Part shown: positions 1 to 6,306 of the stretch, piece after piece
How the letters are laid out: the number at the start of each line of letters is the position of its first letter
How positions within the stretch are numbered: the first letter of the stretch is position 1
NCBI GenBank assembly: GCA_036387315.1
Contig: DASVTY010000071.1
Span: 1 to 12,992 of the forward strand
DNA length: 12,992 nt
Source: JALZCH01 sp036387315
GTDB taxonomy: Bacteria; Acidobacteriota; Blastocatellia; Pyrinomonadales; Pyrinomonadaceae
Reading direction: 5' to 3'
Program-made: the position numbers and the translations under genes
The notes under the pieces: model-generated
What the model saw: the letters and a program-made list of their open reading frames with translations, nothing else
Database searches by the model: none
Told to the model about the DNA's origin: nothing

Positions 1-14
1 TTGAAAATAAAATA

Positions 15-42
15 AACTAACAACTAACAACGAACGACGAAC
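15..42. repeat. Short tandem array of 7-bp units
   Basis: Four consecutive heptamers lie just outside the sbcD stop codon. Read from base 16 they are two exact copies of ACTAACA followed by two exact copies of ACGAACG, so the array has exact period 7 with one internal change of unit. No reading frame uses this stretch. It shares the A-rich 7-bp style of the arrays at 2758-2792 and 4248-4326, although the unit sequence is not identical. It could be transcribed as the 3' end of the sbcD message. The repeat is seen directly; any function is unknown. Confidence 0.75.
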
Positions 43-44
43 GA

Positions 45-1316
45 TTATGCTTTCAAAGCAATCAGCTCGTAAATTTTTTCCGGCGGCTCGTCGCTCAAAG
101 CCAGGCGTTTTGCCCCGACGACAAGCTCAGCCATTTCGCGCGCGTTTTCCTTGTAACGATTATCGCGGGCGATTAAATCTTCAATCACGCGGCGCTCGCG
201 TTCTTCGCGCGTTGCGTTCTCGTCCAAATCAGCCGCAATTGCGTATTCGACGGGCGCGGTGAAATTTTTCAATCGAACGTGCAGTGAATTGGTCAGTTTT
301 TGCGCTTCGGCGCGAATCTTGTCGGTTTCGAGCAAAGAATTTTTAAATCCGAGATGCCCGGTCAAACGAATCTCCAAAATCGGAGCCGGGTTTTTCGATT
401 CAACGTTGTGCGGCGTCACTTCACGCTCGATTTGCGACATCACGCCGTCAGTAATTTCTTCGGGTCTTTCAATCCCGGAAACGTCAAACGCGAGACGGTG
501 AAACGGGCGCTGGACGTAATCGCGCAAATGTTGTGCGTTGATTGCGCCATCATCGGAAACTTCGACCAAAAACGCGCCGCGTTCTTCGCGGTATTCGTCA
601 ATCGAAGTGACTTCGAGCGAGCCGGGATTAAAAGCCCAATTGTCAATCTCGAAACGCTTGTGCGTGTGTCCCAGTCCTACGTAATCGGTCAGGGATTTTA
701 ATTCTTTTAAATTTGTTAAAGTTAACGCGGGAATCGGATGCGTTTGATGCCCTTCAACGTCCGTGTGGAGCATCAAAATGTGGAATGCGCCTTCGCGACG
801 GTTTTCTTTGATCGCCGCCGTCAGCATCGGAATCGCCGTGTTTGCCGAAGCGCCGTACCAGGTCGAGCCGAAAATTCTCGCGTTTTTGATGTCAACGAAC
901 GAACCGGAGCAATCTTCGGCATCCCACTGCTGAAACTCGAATTTACCTTTTCCGTCTTTGTCGGCAACCGTTTTGGGTTCGAGCAAAATCAGCAATTTCC
1001 AGCTTGCCAGAGAGCGAATCCAGCTATGATCGGTATCGTTCGGCGTTTGGTCGTGATTGCCTTCGATGCAAACGACCGGAATATTGTGGTCTTTTAACAA
1101 TTGCAGACCGGCGACGGCGTGATTCATCGCCTGCGGGTCAACGTTGCGTTTGTGGAAAAAATCGCCGCACATCAAAACGAAATCAACCCGCTCGGCGACT
1201 GCATAATCCTGCAAAACGTTATACCACGCGCGGAAAAAATCTCTCGGACTTTCTTCGAGATGATAACGAGTGCAGCCGAGGTGAACGTCGGAAATATGTA
1301 AAAATTTGAGCGCCAT
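45..1316 (-). CDS. sbcD: SbcD/Mre11-type DNA repair exonuclease (metallophosphoesterase)
   Basis: The 423-residue protein carries the calcineurin-like phosphoesterase signature of Mre11/SbcD nucleases in order: D-V-H at residues 10-12, G-D-x-x-H at 51-55, G-N-H-D at 86-89, a metal-ligand histidine in L-M-L-H-T at about 184, and G-H-T-H at 216-219 followed by N-P-G-S at about 230-233. Together these bind two Mn ions. In the family, SbcD is the nuclease half of the SbcCD complex, which opens hairpins and trims blocked DNA ends in the cytoplasm. The length fits SbcD (about 400 aa), and the region after 260 would be the capping and SbcC-contact part. The ATG at 1316 leaves the usual few residues before the D-V-H motif. 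No SbcC gene is in the window; it could lie beyond the left edge, downstream on the same strand. No Shine-Dalgarno sequence is obvious before the start. Confidence 0.88.
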   Translation of the reverse strand: MALKFLHISDVHLGCTRYHLEESPRDFFRAWYNVLQDYAVAERVDFVLMCGDFFHKRNVDPQAMNHAVAGLQLLKDHNIPVVCIEGNHDQTPNDTDHSWIRSLASWKLLILLEPKTVADKDGKGKFEFQQWDAEDCSGSFVDIKNARIFGSTWYGASANTAIPMLTAAIKENRREGAFHILMLHTDVEGHQTHPIPALTLTNLKELKSLTDYVGLGHTHKRFEIDNWAFNPGSLEVTSIDEYREERGAFLVEVSDDGAINAQHLRDYVQRPFHRLAFDVSGIERPEEITDGVMSQIEREVTPHNVESKNPAPILEIRLTGHLGFKNSLLETDKIRAEAQKLTNSLHVRLKNFTAPVEYAIAADLDENATREERERRVIEDLIARDNRYKENAREMAELVVGAKRLALSDEPPEKIYELIALKA

Positions 1317-1337
1317 CGTTTAAAAAACCGTAAAGCT

Positions 1338-1343
1338 ATTATA
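1338..1343 (-). promoter_or_regulatory. Possible -10 element for sbcD
   Basis: On the minus strand there is a perfect TATAAT, 22 bases upstream of the sbcD ATG, which would give a leader of only about 15 nt. The -35 is poor: a TTGCCG lies upstream with a 20-base spacer, longer than normal. The exact -10 and its position support a promoter, but one hexamer in an AT-rich gap can occur by chance. Confidence 0.35.
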
Positions 1344-1528
1344 CAACATAAAGCCGAATTTATCGGCAAACAAAACCTCAGGAAGTTTGGATTTACAAGA
1401 GTTCGATATTTAAAGCAGCGACCGGGCTTTACTCAAATCGGAGAAGAAATGCGTTAATTTTTTATGAATTTATGTTCGGGTCTTGTGAATTTTTCGTTTT
1501 ATTAGTTTAATACATTCAAAACCGACTG

Positions 1529-1559
1529 CGGGCGAAAGAGCGGCAGCCCGTTATTTTTT
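1529..1559 (+). terminator. Weak hairpin plus T-run upstream of a small gene
   Basis: CGGGC (1529-1533) can pair with GCCCG (1546-1550) across a 12-base loop and is followed directly by a T-rich stretch with six T in a row (1551-1559). The shape is that of a short intrinsic terminator reading rightwards, though the 5-bp stem is short. No gene precedes it on this strand, so it would end only a short transcript started in the 1317-1528 gap, or act as an attenuator for the gene at 1579. The rest of the 1317-1578 gap is AT-rich, with a small GCCGA/TCGGC hairpin near 1353-1367, and holds no other feature I can support. Confidence 0.3.
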
Positions 1560-1578
1560 CCACACGATTTACAACCGA

Positions 1579-1791
1579 ATGATTGAAATGCTCGAAGGTG
1601 AAATAAAGCCCGGAGACGAATTACTGTTTAAGCACGGCAACGACGAAACCGCGCGGCTTCGCGTGATTAACGTTTTGATGATGCACGGCGAAACGGTAAT
1701 TATCGTTTCCATTAACAATGAGCCTCCGGTTCATATTGACGAAGACTTGCTGCGAATGCAGTGTATCCGCTCGAAAAACGAATCGAGCTAA
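1579..1791 (+). CDS. Small hypothetical protein, 70 aa
   Basis: I do not recognise this gene. The 70-residue product has no membrane segment, signal peptide or cysteine cluster. It begins with an acidic segment containing G-E-I-K-P-G-D-E-L, then alternating hydrophobic stretches (LRVINVLMMHG, ETVIIVSI) that look like beta strands, and ends in a charged tail. The pattern suggests a small beta-rich cytosolic domain. The start could be ATG 1579 or ATG 1588; neither has a convincing Shine-Dalgarno sequence, so 1579 is taken as the longer choice. It ends 24 bases before the convergent phosphatase gene. The codon style is like its neighbours and the protein has a sensible composition, which favours a real gene, but this is moderate evidence for so short a frame. 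Confidence 0.5.
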   Translation: MIEMLEGEIKPGDELLFKHGNDETARLRVINVLMMHGETVIIVSINNEPPVHIDEDLLRMQCIRSKNESS

Positions 1792-1815
1792 CCAAATCCG
1801 AATCGAAATTGCCGC

Positions 1816-2703
1816 TTATTTTCTCAACTTCGCGGTTTTTACTCTGACTTTGCCGAATTCGGTCAACAAAGGTTTGAGACGACTGATTATCTCGTCGTGC
1901 GCCGCGCCGTTCGTCGAAACGACTCCGTTGTGATTTTGCACGTCGGGCGTGTTGTAGCGAATTCGTTCGCCGTAAAGGTCGGTCATTCTCCCGCCCGCTT
2001 CTTCCAAAACGATTTGCGGCGCGCAAGTGTCCCAATGTTTCGTGCGCGCGCTGAAAGTTATGTAAACGTCGCATTCGCGCATCGTCAGCAGCCCGACTTT
2101 GACGCCGACCGAGCCGCGCCGGATTTCCTTTTTAAACCCGAAATATTTTTTCAAACGTTGCTGGCGCGGATTGTAATGCGAACGCGACGCGGCGACAATC
2201 ATTTCGGAAAAACGAGTTTTTTCGGAAACCGTTACACGCTGCCGTTCTTGCGCAGCCAATTCGAGCCACGCGCCTTCGCCGCGAACAGCCCAAAACAATC
2301 TTTCGGAGAGCGGCTCGTAAAGAACGCCCAACACGGCTTCGCCTTCAACCGCGAGACCGATTTGCACCGCAAAATCGCCTTCACGCTTGACGAATCCGTA
2401 AGTGCCGTCAATCGGGTCAATAATCCAGGCGCGTTTTAAAGCCAGACGCTCGCTCGTGTCAATCAATTCTTCGGAAAGAATCCCGTCGTCGGGAAAATTT
2501 TCCCTCAGTCCGGCGACGATGATTTCGCTCGCCTGCCGGTCGGCTTCCGTCACCGGCTCGACGAAATTATCAAGCCCCAGCTTTTCCTCAATAACAAACG
2601 AGGTGTTGTAAAAATCCATTATTTTGACGCCCGCCTCGTGAGCCAGCTTGATTGCAGTTTCCAGCTCGTCGGAAAACCGTCCTGTAATTCTCGGATTGTT
2701 CAT
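1816..2703 (-). CDS. Inositol monophosphatase family phosphatase, CysQ-like
   Basis: The 295-residue protein has the three metal-binding signatures of the Li-sensitive, Mg-dependent phosphatase family: S-E-E at about 77-79, the D-P-I-D-G-T motif at 96-101, and W-D-T at 224-226 followed by the V-L-E-E-A-G-G helix. This family hydrolyses small phosphate esters such as inositol-1-phosphate, 3'-phosphoadenosine 5'-phosphate (CysQ) or fructose-1,6-bisphosphate. The D-F-A-V-Q-I-G-L stretch after D-G-T and the W-D-T-C-A-P ending recall CysQ more than SuhB, but the substrate cannot be read with confidence. No signal peptide is present, so it is cytoplasmic. The length is slightly above the usual 260-280 residues. 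The ATG at 2703 faces the divergent gene at 2832 across a 128-base gap that contains a heptamer array. No Shine-Dalgarno is visible. Confidence 0.85.
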   Translation of the reverse strand: MNNPRITGRFSDELETAIKLAHEAGVKIMDFYNTSFVIEEKLGLDNFVEPVTEADRQASEIIVAGLRENFPDDGILSEELIDTSERLALKRAWIIDPIDGTYGFVKREGDFAVQIGLAVEGEAVLGVLYEPLSERLFWAVRGEGAWLELAAQERQRVTVSEKTRFSEMIVAASRSHYNPRQQRLKKYFGFKKEIRRGSVGVKVGLLTMRECDVYITFSARTKHWDTCAPQIVLEEAGGRMTDLYGERIRYNTPDVQNHNGVVSTNGAAHDEIISRLKPLLTEFGKVRVKTAKLRK

Positions 2704-2757
2704 TCAAATTCAGTTTGCCACAAAATCACGGCAAAGTTCGTTTTGCTGCCGCCCGAT

Positions 2758-2792
2758 AATTGTAAATTCTGCATTTTAAACTGTACATTGTT
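2758..2792. repeat. Degenerate array of five 7-bp units
   Basis: Five back-to-back heptamers fit the pattern [AC]-A-[TC]-T-N-T-N. The second position is always A, and the fourth and sixth are always T; one unit, AACTGTA (2779-2785), is identical to a unit in the array at 4313-4319. The array sits between the divergent phosphatase and Mpo1-like genes, where their promoters must also lie. A heptamer period is seen directly, but with this much variation some chance contribution is possible. Confidence 0.5.
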
Positions 2793-2831
2793 TGACGATA
2801 AATTTATTTGTTAACGGCGAGGTTTTAAAAC

Positions 2832-3188
2832 ATGAACGAACCGCAGAATTTTCGAGAGTTTTGGGATTTTTATGTCGCGGAACACAGCCATCCGACGACG
2901 CGCATTCTGCATTTTATCGGCACTTCGGTCGGCATCGCTTGTCTGCTTTGGTTCGTTTTGCGCGGAACCTGGTATTGGTTTCCGCTCGCGCTCATTCCCG
3001 GCTACTTTTTCGCCTGGATGAGTCATTTTTTCGTCGAACACAACCGCCCGGCGACTTTTAAATATCCGCTCTGGTCGTTTGCCGGAGACTGGAAAATGTT
3101 CCGGCTGATGCTACAGGGAAAAATGTCGGCGGAAGTCGAACGAGTCAGCCGGAATTCAGGAAATCAAACTTTTGAATTTGACAAGTAA
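2832..3188 (+). CDS. Mpo1-like (DUF962/YGL010w family) membrane protein
   Basis: The 118-residue protein matches the Mpo1-like family in its conserved blocks: H-S-H-P-T-T-R near residues 18-24 followed by L-H-F-I-G-T, then a central pair of hydrophobic segments (about 28-46 and 50-65), then S-H-F-F-V-E-H-N-R-P-A-T-F-K-Y-P and a W-S-F-A-G-D-W block. The yeast member is an iron-dependent dioxygenase that removes one carbon from 2-hydroxy fatty acids, using conserved histidines; bacterial members are mostly unstudied. The histidine sets before and after the hydrophobic segments are present here. A clear GAGG Shine-Dalgarno (2819-2822) lies 9 bases before the ATG. It converges with the esterase, whose stop is 43 bases away. 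Family membership is confident; the reaction in this organism is inferred. Confidence 0.85.
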   Translation: MNEPQNFREFWDFYVAEHSHPTTRILHFIGTSVGIACLLWFVLRGTWYWFPLALIPGYFFAWMSHFFVEHNRPATFKYPLWSFAGDWKMFRLMLQGKMSAEVERVSRNSGNQTFEFDK

Positions 3189-3231
3189 TGCGACTAAAGC
3201 GAATTTCTTTGTATTTTTGAAAGCCGGAGCT

Positions 3232-4227
3232 TCATTCGAGCGCGTTTGAAATCATTTCGAGCGAGCGGTTTTGACGATAAGAAATATTAAAATGCCCGTC
3301 GTCGAATTCTTCGTGAATGTGCGGCACGTTGTTTTCTTTCAAACGGCTGCACAAAATACGCGCTCCCAAATCAAGTCCGAATTCGTCGCGCGTTCCGGCG
3401 TCAATGAAAAGCAGCTTGAGCGATTTTAGATTTTCGACGTATTTCTCAACCATAAAAACCGGATCGTGCACCCGCCAGCGTTCCCAAACTTCCGGCAAAA
3501 TTTCGCCGGTTTCCGAATCAAACGGCAAATCAAAACCGAACGGAGAGTTTTCGTTCGGCGAATAGCAGGCGCTCATTCCGATTGTGTTGAGAGCGGCAAA
3601 ATCGTCTTTGCCTTTGCGCTTGGTTTCGTCCCAGAATTTCTCGATGATTTTCAGCGGCTCGCCTTTGATTGCGCGAACGGCGTCGGCAAATCCGGGCTGA
3701 TACGAATATTCAAAATAACAATCGCCGCTCGTCGAGCAAACGAGACCGAATTTGTCCGCATGCCGCATTGCCATCACGAGCGCGCCGTAACCGCCCGAAG
3801 ATTTGCCCATCACGGCGCGCGAATTTTTGCCTTTGACGATGCGTAAATTTTCATCAACAAACGAAACGATTTCTCCGGTCAAATAATCTTCGTAATTTCC
3901 GGTTGCCGACGAATTGATATACTGCGCGCCGCCGTAGCGCGTAAAACAATCCGGCATCACGGCAATCATCGGCTTTATTTTGTTTTCGGAAATTAATTTA
4001 TCCATTCGCTCGGCAAAATTCGGCTGAAAAGCGTTGTCGTTTAAAAGCATCCGTCCGCGCCCGGTAAATCCGGTTAAAACATAAACCGACGGATAGCGTT
4101 TTTCCGGCGTTTCCTCGTAACCGGGCGGTAGATAAACATATAAATCGCGGACAAACGGATCATTGAGCGGATTGTTTTTTAAAACTTCGCTCGTGTGTTG
4201 TAAAACTCTGACGGTTCCCTTGGTCAT
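3232..4227 (-). CDS. Esterase-D-like alpha/beta hydrolase
   Basis: The 331-residue protein is an alpha/beta hydrolase of the esterase D / enterochelin-esterase type. It has the family's L-P-P-G-Y strand near residue 33, V-Y-V-L-T-G-F (oxyanion region) near 48-54, and the nucleophile elbow G-K-S-S-G-G with Ser143 in the G-x-S-x-G pattern. It also has acid candidates in D-A-G-T-R-D-E at 276-282 and a catalytic histidine in D-D-G-H-F at 309-313. It probably cleaves ester bonds of small molecules; the substrate cannot be read. There is no signal peptide, so it is likely cytosolic. The ATG at 4227 is 20 bases from the inverted heptamer array that separates it from the divergent gene at 4371. No Shine-Dalgarno sequence is obvious. 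The length is somewhat above the 270-300 residues common in the family. Confidence 0.85.
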   Translation of the reverse strand: MTKGTVRVLQHTSEVLKNNPLNDPFVRDLYVYLPPGYEETPEKRYPSVYVLTGFTGRGRMLLNDNAFQPNFAERMDKLISENKIKPMIAVMPDCFTRYGGAQYINSSATGNYEDYLTGEIVSFVDENLRIVKGKNSRAVMGKSSGGYGALVMAMRHADKFGLVCSTSGDCYFEYSYQPGFADAVRAIKGEPLKIIEKFWDETKRKGKDDFAALNTIGMSACYSPNENSPFGFDLPFDSETGEILPEVWERWRVHDPVFMVEKYVENLKSLKLLFIDAGTRDEFGLDLGARILCSRLKENNVPHIHEEFDDGHFNISYRQNRSLEMISNALE

Positions 4228-4247
4228 AAATTCGGTTTTAATGCAAA

Positions 4248-4326
4248 ACAGTTGATAGTTTAAAGTGTACAGTTGACAGTTCGATTGCGAAAACTATCAA
4301 CTATTAACTGTCAACTGTAAACTGTT
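4248..4326. repeat. Two five-unit heptamer arrays in inverted orientation
   Basis: The left half (4248-4282) is five heptamers of the type A-N-A-G-T-[TG]-N, for example ACAGTTG. After a 9-base centre, the right half (4292-4326) is five heptamers that all begin AACT, the reverse-complement form. Folding about the centre pairs 28 of 36 positions between 4246-4281 and 4292-4327. In a second register, 4268-4281 is perfectly complementary to 4306-4319 over 14 bases. The element fills most of the gap between the divergent esterase and DUF2721 genes, so it overlaps wherever their promoters are. No transposase or target duplication is visible. The structure is read directly; its role is unknown. Confidence 0.8.
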
Positions 4327-4370
4327 TGGCAAGAGATTTTTGCTGCCGCTGTTTGTCGGCATCGAGTTTT

Positions 4371-4988
4371 ATGTTCGCTCAATTTAACGTAAATCCGAAC
4401 GCGCTCAATTCGACAATTGAATTTCTAACGGCGATGATTACGCCCGCGTTGTTGATTTCGGCGACCGGCTCGCTCGTGCTTTCGACTTCGACCAGATTGG
4501 GGCGTGTGGTTGACCGCGTGCGCGTTTTGGAACAACGCTTGAGCGAACTGATTATGACCGAAGATAAAACGGAAATTCCGCTTTACGACCGGCGTTTGGA
4601 GACAATCGTCAGCCTGCTCGACAAAGTTACGAGCCGGGCGCGGATTTTGCAGCGCGCAATGGGCGCTTTTTATTACGGTCTGGGCTTTTTTATTTTAACC
4701 AGCGTCTCTATCGCCGTCGCCGGATTCGCCAACACTTATCGCTGGCTGCCGATTCCAATCGGAATTGTCGGAATCATTTTTTTGTTTTACGGCAGTCTGC
4801 TGATGCTGCTCGAAACGCGAATGGCGACCGCTACGGTCAATGCCGAAATGGATTTTACGTGGGAACTGGCGCGCACCGTCGCGCCCGAAGCTGTGATCAG
4901 CAAATACGGACATAATGCTTTTGGAAGAAGAATTAAAACCAAAATTCACGAAACTATTGGCAGCGGGCGAGTTGAGAAAAAGAGTTGA
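4371..4988 (+). CDS. DUF2721 family membrane protein
   Basis: The 205-residue protein looks like the DUF2721 family of small inner-membrane proteins. It has a hydrophobic segment at about 18-38 (T-P-A-L-L-I-S-A, then a run of S/T and L), a charged amphipathic stretch at 45-95 rich in R and E that may form a coiled coil (R-V-L-E-Q-R-L-S-E-L), and two closely spaced membrane spans at about 99-119 and 124-147. A charged C-terminal tail follows. No function is established for the family. The ATG at 4371 was chosen because it begins just before the first hydrophobic part; an in-frame TTG at 4326 would add 15 unrelated residues and start inside the heptamer array. The last 74 bases overlap the next gene in another frame, suggesting coupled translation. 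Confidence 0.75.
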   Translation: MFAQFNVNPNALNSTIEFLTAMITPALLISATGSLVLSTSTRLGRVVDRVRVLEQRLSELIMTEDKTEIPLYDRRLETIVSLLDKVTSRARILQRAMGAFYYGLGFFILTSVSIAVAGFANTYRWLPIPIGIVGIIFLFYGSLLMLLETRMATATVNAEMDFTWELARTVAPEAVISKYGHNAFGRRIKTKIHETIGSGRVEKKS

Positions 4989-5958
4989 ACGACTCGAAAA
5001 ACTGCTCGAAAACTGCACCGTTTGCCCGAAAGATTGCGGCAATAATCGTCTCGAAGACGAAATCGCCGCTTGTTATTCCGGGCGACTTCCCGTCGTTTCC
5101 AGCTACACTGCGCATTTCGGCGAAGAACCCGCTTTGAGCGGAACGAACGGTGCGGGCAATATCTTTTTCGGCAACTGCAATCTGCGCTGCGTTTATTGCC
5201 AGAATTATCAAATCTCGCAAATCTGGCGCGAGCAGAAAAAGAACGAAACTACGCACGAGCGGCTCGCCGAAATGATGCTCGAATTACAGGCAAAAGGGTG
5301 TCACAATATCGGCTTTGTCTCGCCGACGCATTTCGTCCCGCAAATGGCGCGGGCGATTTTAATCGCGGCGGAAAACGGCTTGAATTTGCCGATTGTCTAT
5401 AACACCAACGCCTATGATTCGGTAGAGGTTTTAAAACTGCTTGACGGAATCGTTGACGTTTATCTGCCCGATTTGAAATACGCTTCATCTGACGCCGGAT
5501 TTGAATATTCAAAGATTCGCGAATATCCGCGTTTTGCTCGCGCCGCAATCAAAGAGATGTTCCGGCAAACCGGCGACGAGCTTGTTTTTGACGAAAACGG
5601 TTTGCTCAAAAAAGGTTTGGTCATTCGCCTGCTGGTTTTGCCGAACGATTTAGCAGACATTGAAGAAAATCTGCGCTGGATTAAAAACGAACTGTCGCCG
5701 CGCGTCGCGATTTCTTTGATGGCGCAATATTACGCGACCAACAAAGCCGCGACGGACGCGCGTTATATTCTGCTCTCGCGTCGAATTACCGAGCGCGAAT
5801 GGCAAAAGGCGGTTTCGATTCTTGAAGATTTGGAAATGGAAAACGGCTGGATTCAGGAATACGAATCAGCCTCGCATTATTACCGCCCGGATTTTACCGA
5901 CCGCGAAAAGCCTTTTAAAGACATTCGGGATTTTCAAACTGAGGGAACAATCTCTTAG
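4915..5958 (+). CDS. PflX-like radical SAM protein (pyruvate formate-lyase activase homologue)
   Basis: The 347-residue protein has the radical SAM iron-sulfur motif C-x-x-x-C-x-x-C at residues 88-95 (C88, C92, C95). It also has an N-terminal cysteine set, C34-x-x-C37-P-K-D-C41 with C53, typical of the PflX group (COG1313), where R/K-x-C-x-x-N-R and G-x-C patterns precede the core. Enzymes of this class use S-adenosylmethionine to make a 5'-deoxyadenosyl radical; activation of a glycyl radical enzyme is often suggested for PflX, but no glycyl radical enzyme is in the window and the true substrate is unknown. ATG 4915 lies inside the preceding gene, giving a 74-base out-of-frame overlap. It is the only ATG before the conserved cysteines; a TTG codon at residue 20 is an alternative. 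The cytoplasmic location is inferred from the lack of a signal peptide. Confidence 0.85.
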   Translation: MLLEEELKPKFTKLLAAGELRKRVERLEKLLENCTVCPKDCGNNRLEDEIAACYSGRLPVVSSYTAHFGEEPALSGTNGAGNIFFGNCNLRCVYCQNYQISQIWREQKKNETTHERLAEMMLELQAKGCHNIGFVSPTHFVPQMARAILIAAENGLNLPIVYNTNAYDSVEVLKLLDGIVDVYLPDLKYASSDAGFEYSKIREYPRFARAAIKEMFRQTGDELVFDENGLLKKGLVIRLLVLPNDLADIEENLRWIKNELSPRVAISLMAQYYATNKAATDARYILLSRRITEREWQKAVSILEDLEMENGWIQEYESASHYYRPDFTDREKPFKDIRDFQTEGTIS

Positions 5959-5970
5959 CTAAAGTGTCTA

Positions 5971-6012
5971 AATGTTTCGGAGGCAAATATGAATCCGATT
6001 CTCCGAAACATT
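5971..6012 (+). promoter_or_regulatory. Perfect 12-bp hairpin enclosing a ribosome binding site and start codon
   Basis: AATGTTTCGGAG (5971-5982) is exactly the reverse complement of CTCCGAAACATT (6001-6012), with an 18-base loop. The strong Shine-Dalgarno GGAGG (5979-5983) is in the stem except for its last G, and the ATG at 5989-5991 is in the loop. In RNA the fold would hide the ribosome site of the following gene. It begins 13 bases after the stop of the radical SAM gene, so a terminator is an alternative reading, but the nearest T-run (6026-6031) is 13 bases past the stem, too far for a standard intrinsic terminator. Confidence 0.65.
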
Positions 6013-6273
6013 CTGTTTGTGACCGTTTTTTCTTTTGCGCTTTCATTTGATAGTTGTTTTTTTGGAACAGCTTACGACGCTCGCAATCAACTTCACCCGG
6101 AATATAGTTGTGGTTGTATGGGATGCGACGATACTTACGGACAGCGGTGGGTATTGCTTGGATTCGCACTATTTAATTTCTTTTCAGGTTCCTTAGTCGC
6201 CATATTTATTCATTTGCACCGCAATGAACAGGCGGAGAAACACTTCAAGGAATTCTCAATTTTCAAATCGTAA
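5989..6273 (+). CDS. Small membrane protein with CGCxxC cysteine cluster, unknown function
   Basis: I do not recognise this 94-residue protein. It has a hydrophobic N-terminus (about 5-22) that could be a signal peptide or first membrane span, then a short polar segment with C41-G-C43-M-G-C46. A second hydrophobic segment follows (about 53-75), then a charged tail with H-L-H-R and several lysines. Two spans would place the cysteine cluster outside the inner membrane. C23 follows the first segment, but the preceding residues (F-D-S) do not fit a lipobox well. The GGAGG Shine-Dalgarno 5 bases before the ATG is the strongest in the window but is part of a perfect hairpin. The gene is more AT-rich in codon choice than its neighbours, which may point to a different origin. 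It ends 33 bases before the asparaginase start. Confidence 0.6.
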   Translation: MNPILRNILFVTVFSFALSFDSCFFGTAYDARNQLHPEYSCGCMGCDDTYGQRWVLLGFALFNFFSGSLVAIFIHLHRNEQAEKHFKEFSIFKS

Positions 6274-6306
6274 GGCGTGATATTATCGTCAGCGTTTTAT
6301 TTTTTA

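Noticed and set aside
1..44. Possible CRISPR or attachment-site remnant in the repeats at the left edge
   Set aside because: The units are 7 bp with no spacers and no integrase or Cas gene nearby; a simple tandem repeat explains it.
259..1309. Several open frames of 66-133 codons on the plus strand across the sbcD gene
   Set aside because: They lie opposite a clear SbcD protein, have R/F-rich or low-quality composition and no family motif; they are shadows of GC-biased codons.
1897..2439. A 180-codon plus-strand frame opposite the phosphatase gene
   Set aside because: The minus-strand protein has all the metal-binding motifs of its family; the plus-strand frame has none and no ribosome site.
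2714..2735. Inverted repeat TTTGCC / GGCAAA upstream of the phosphatase gene
   Set aside because: A 6-bp arm pair with a 10-base gap is expected by chance in a window this size; no second copy was seen.
4246..4327. Miniature transposon (MITE) reading of the inverted array
   Set aside because: The inverted parts are themselves heptamer tandems rather than unique terminal repeats, and no flanking target duplication is visible.
6277..6306. GTG at 6277 as the asparaginase start
   Set aside because: It would add ten residues unlike the family, the only AAGG nearby is too close, and the ATG at 6307 gives residue numbers that agree with the known active-site positions.
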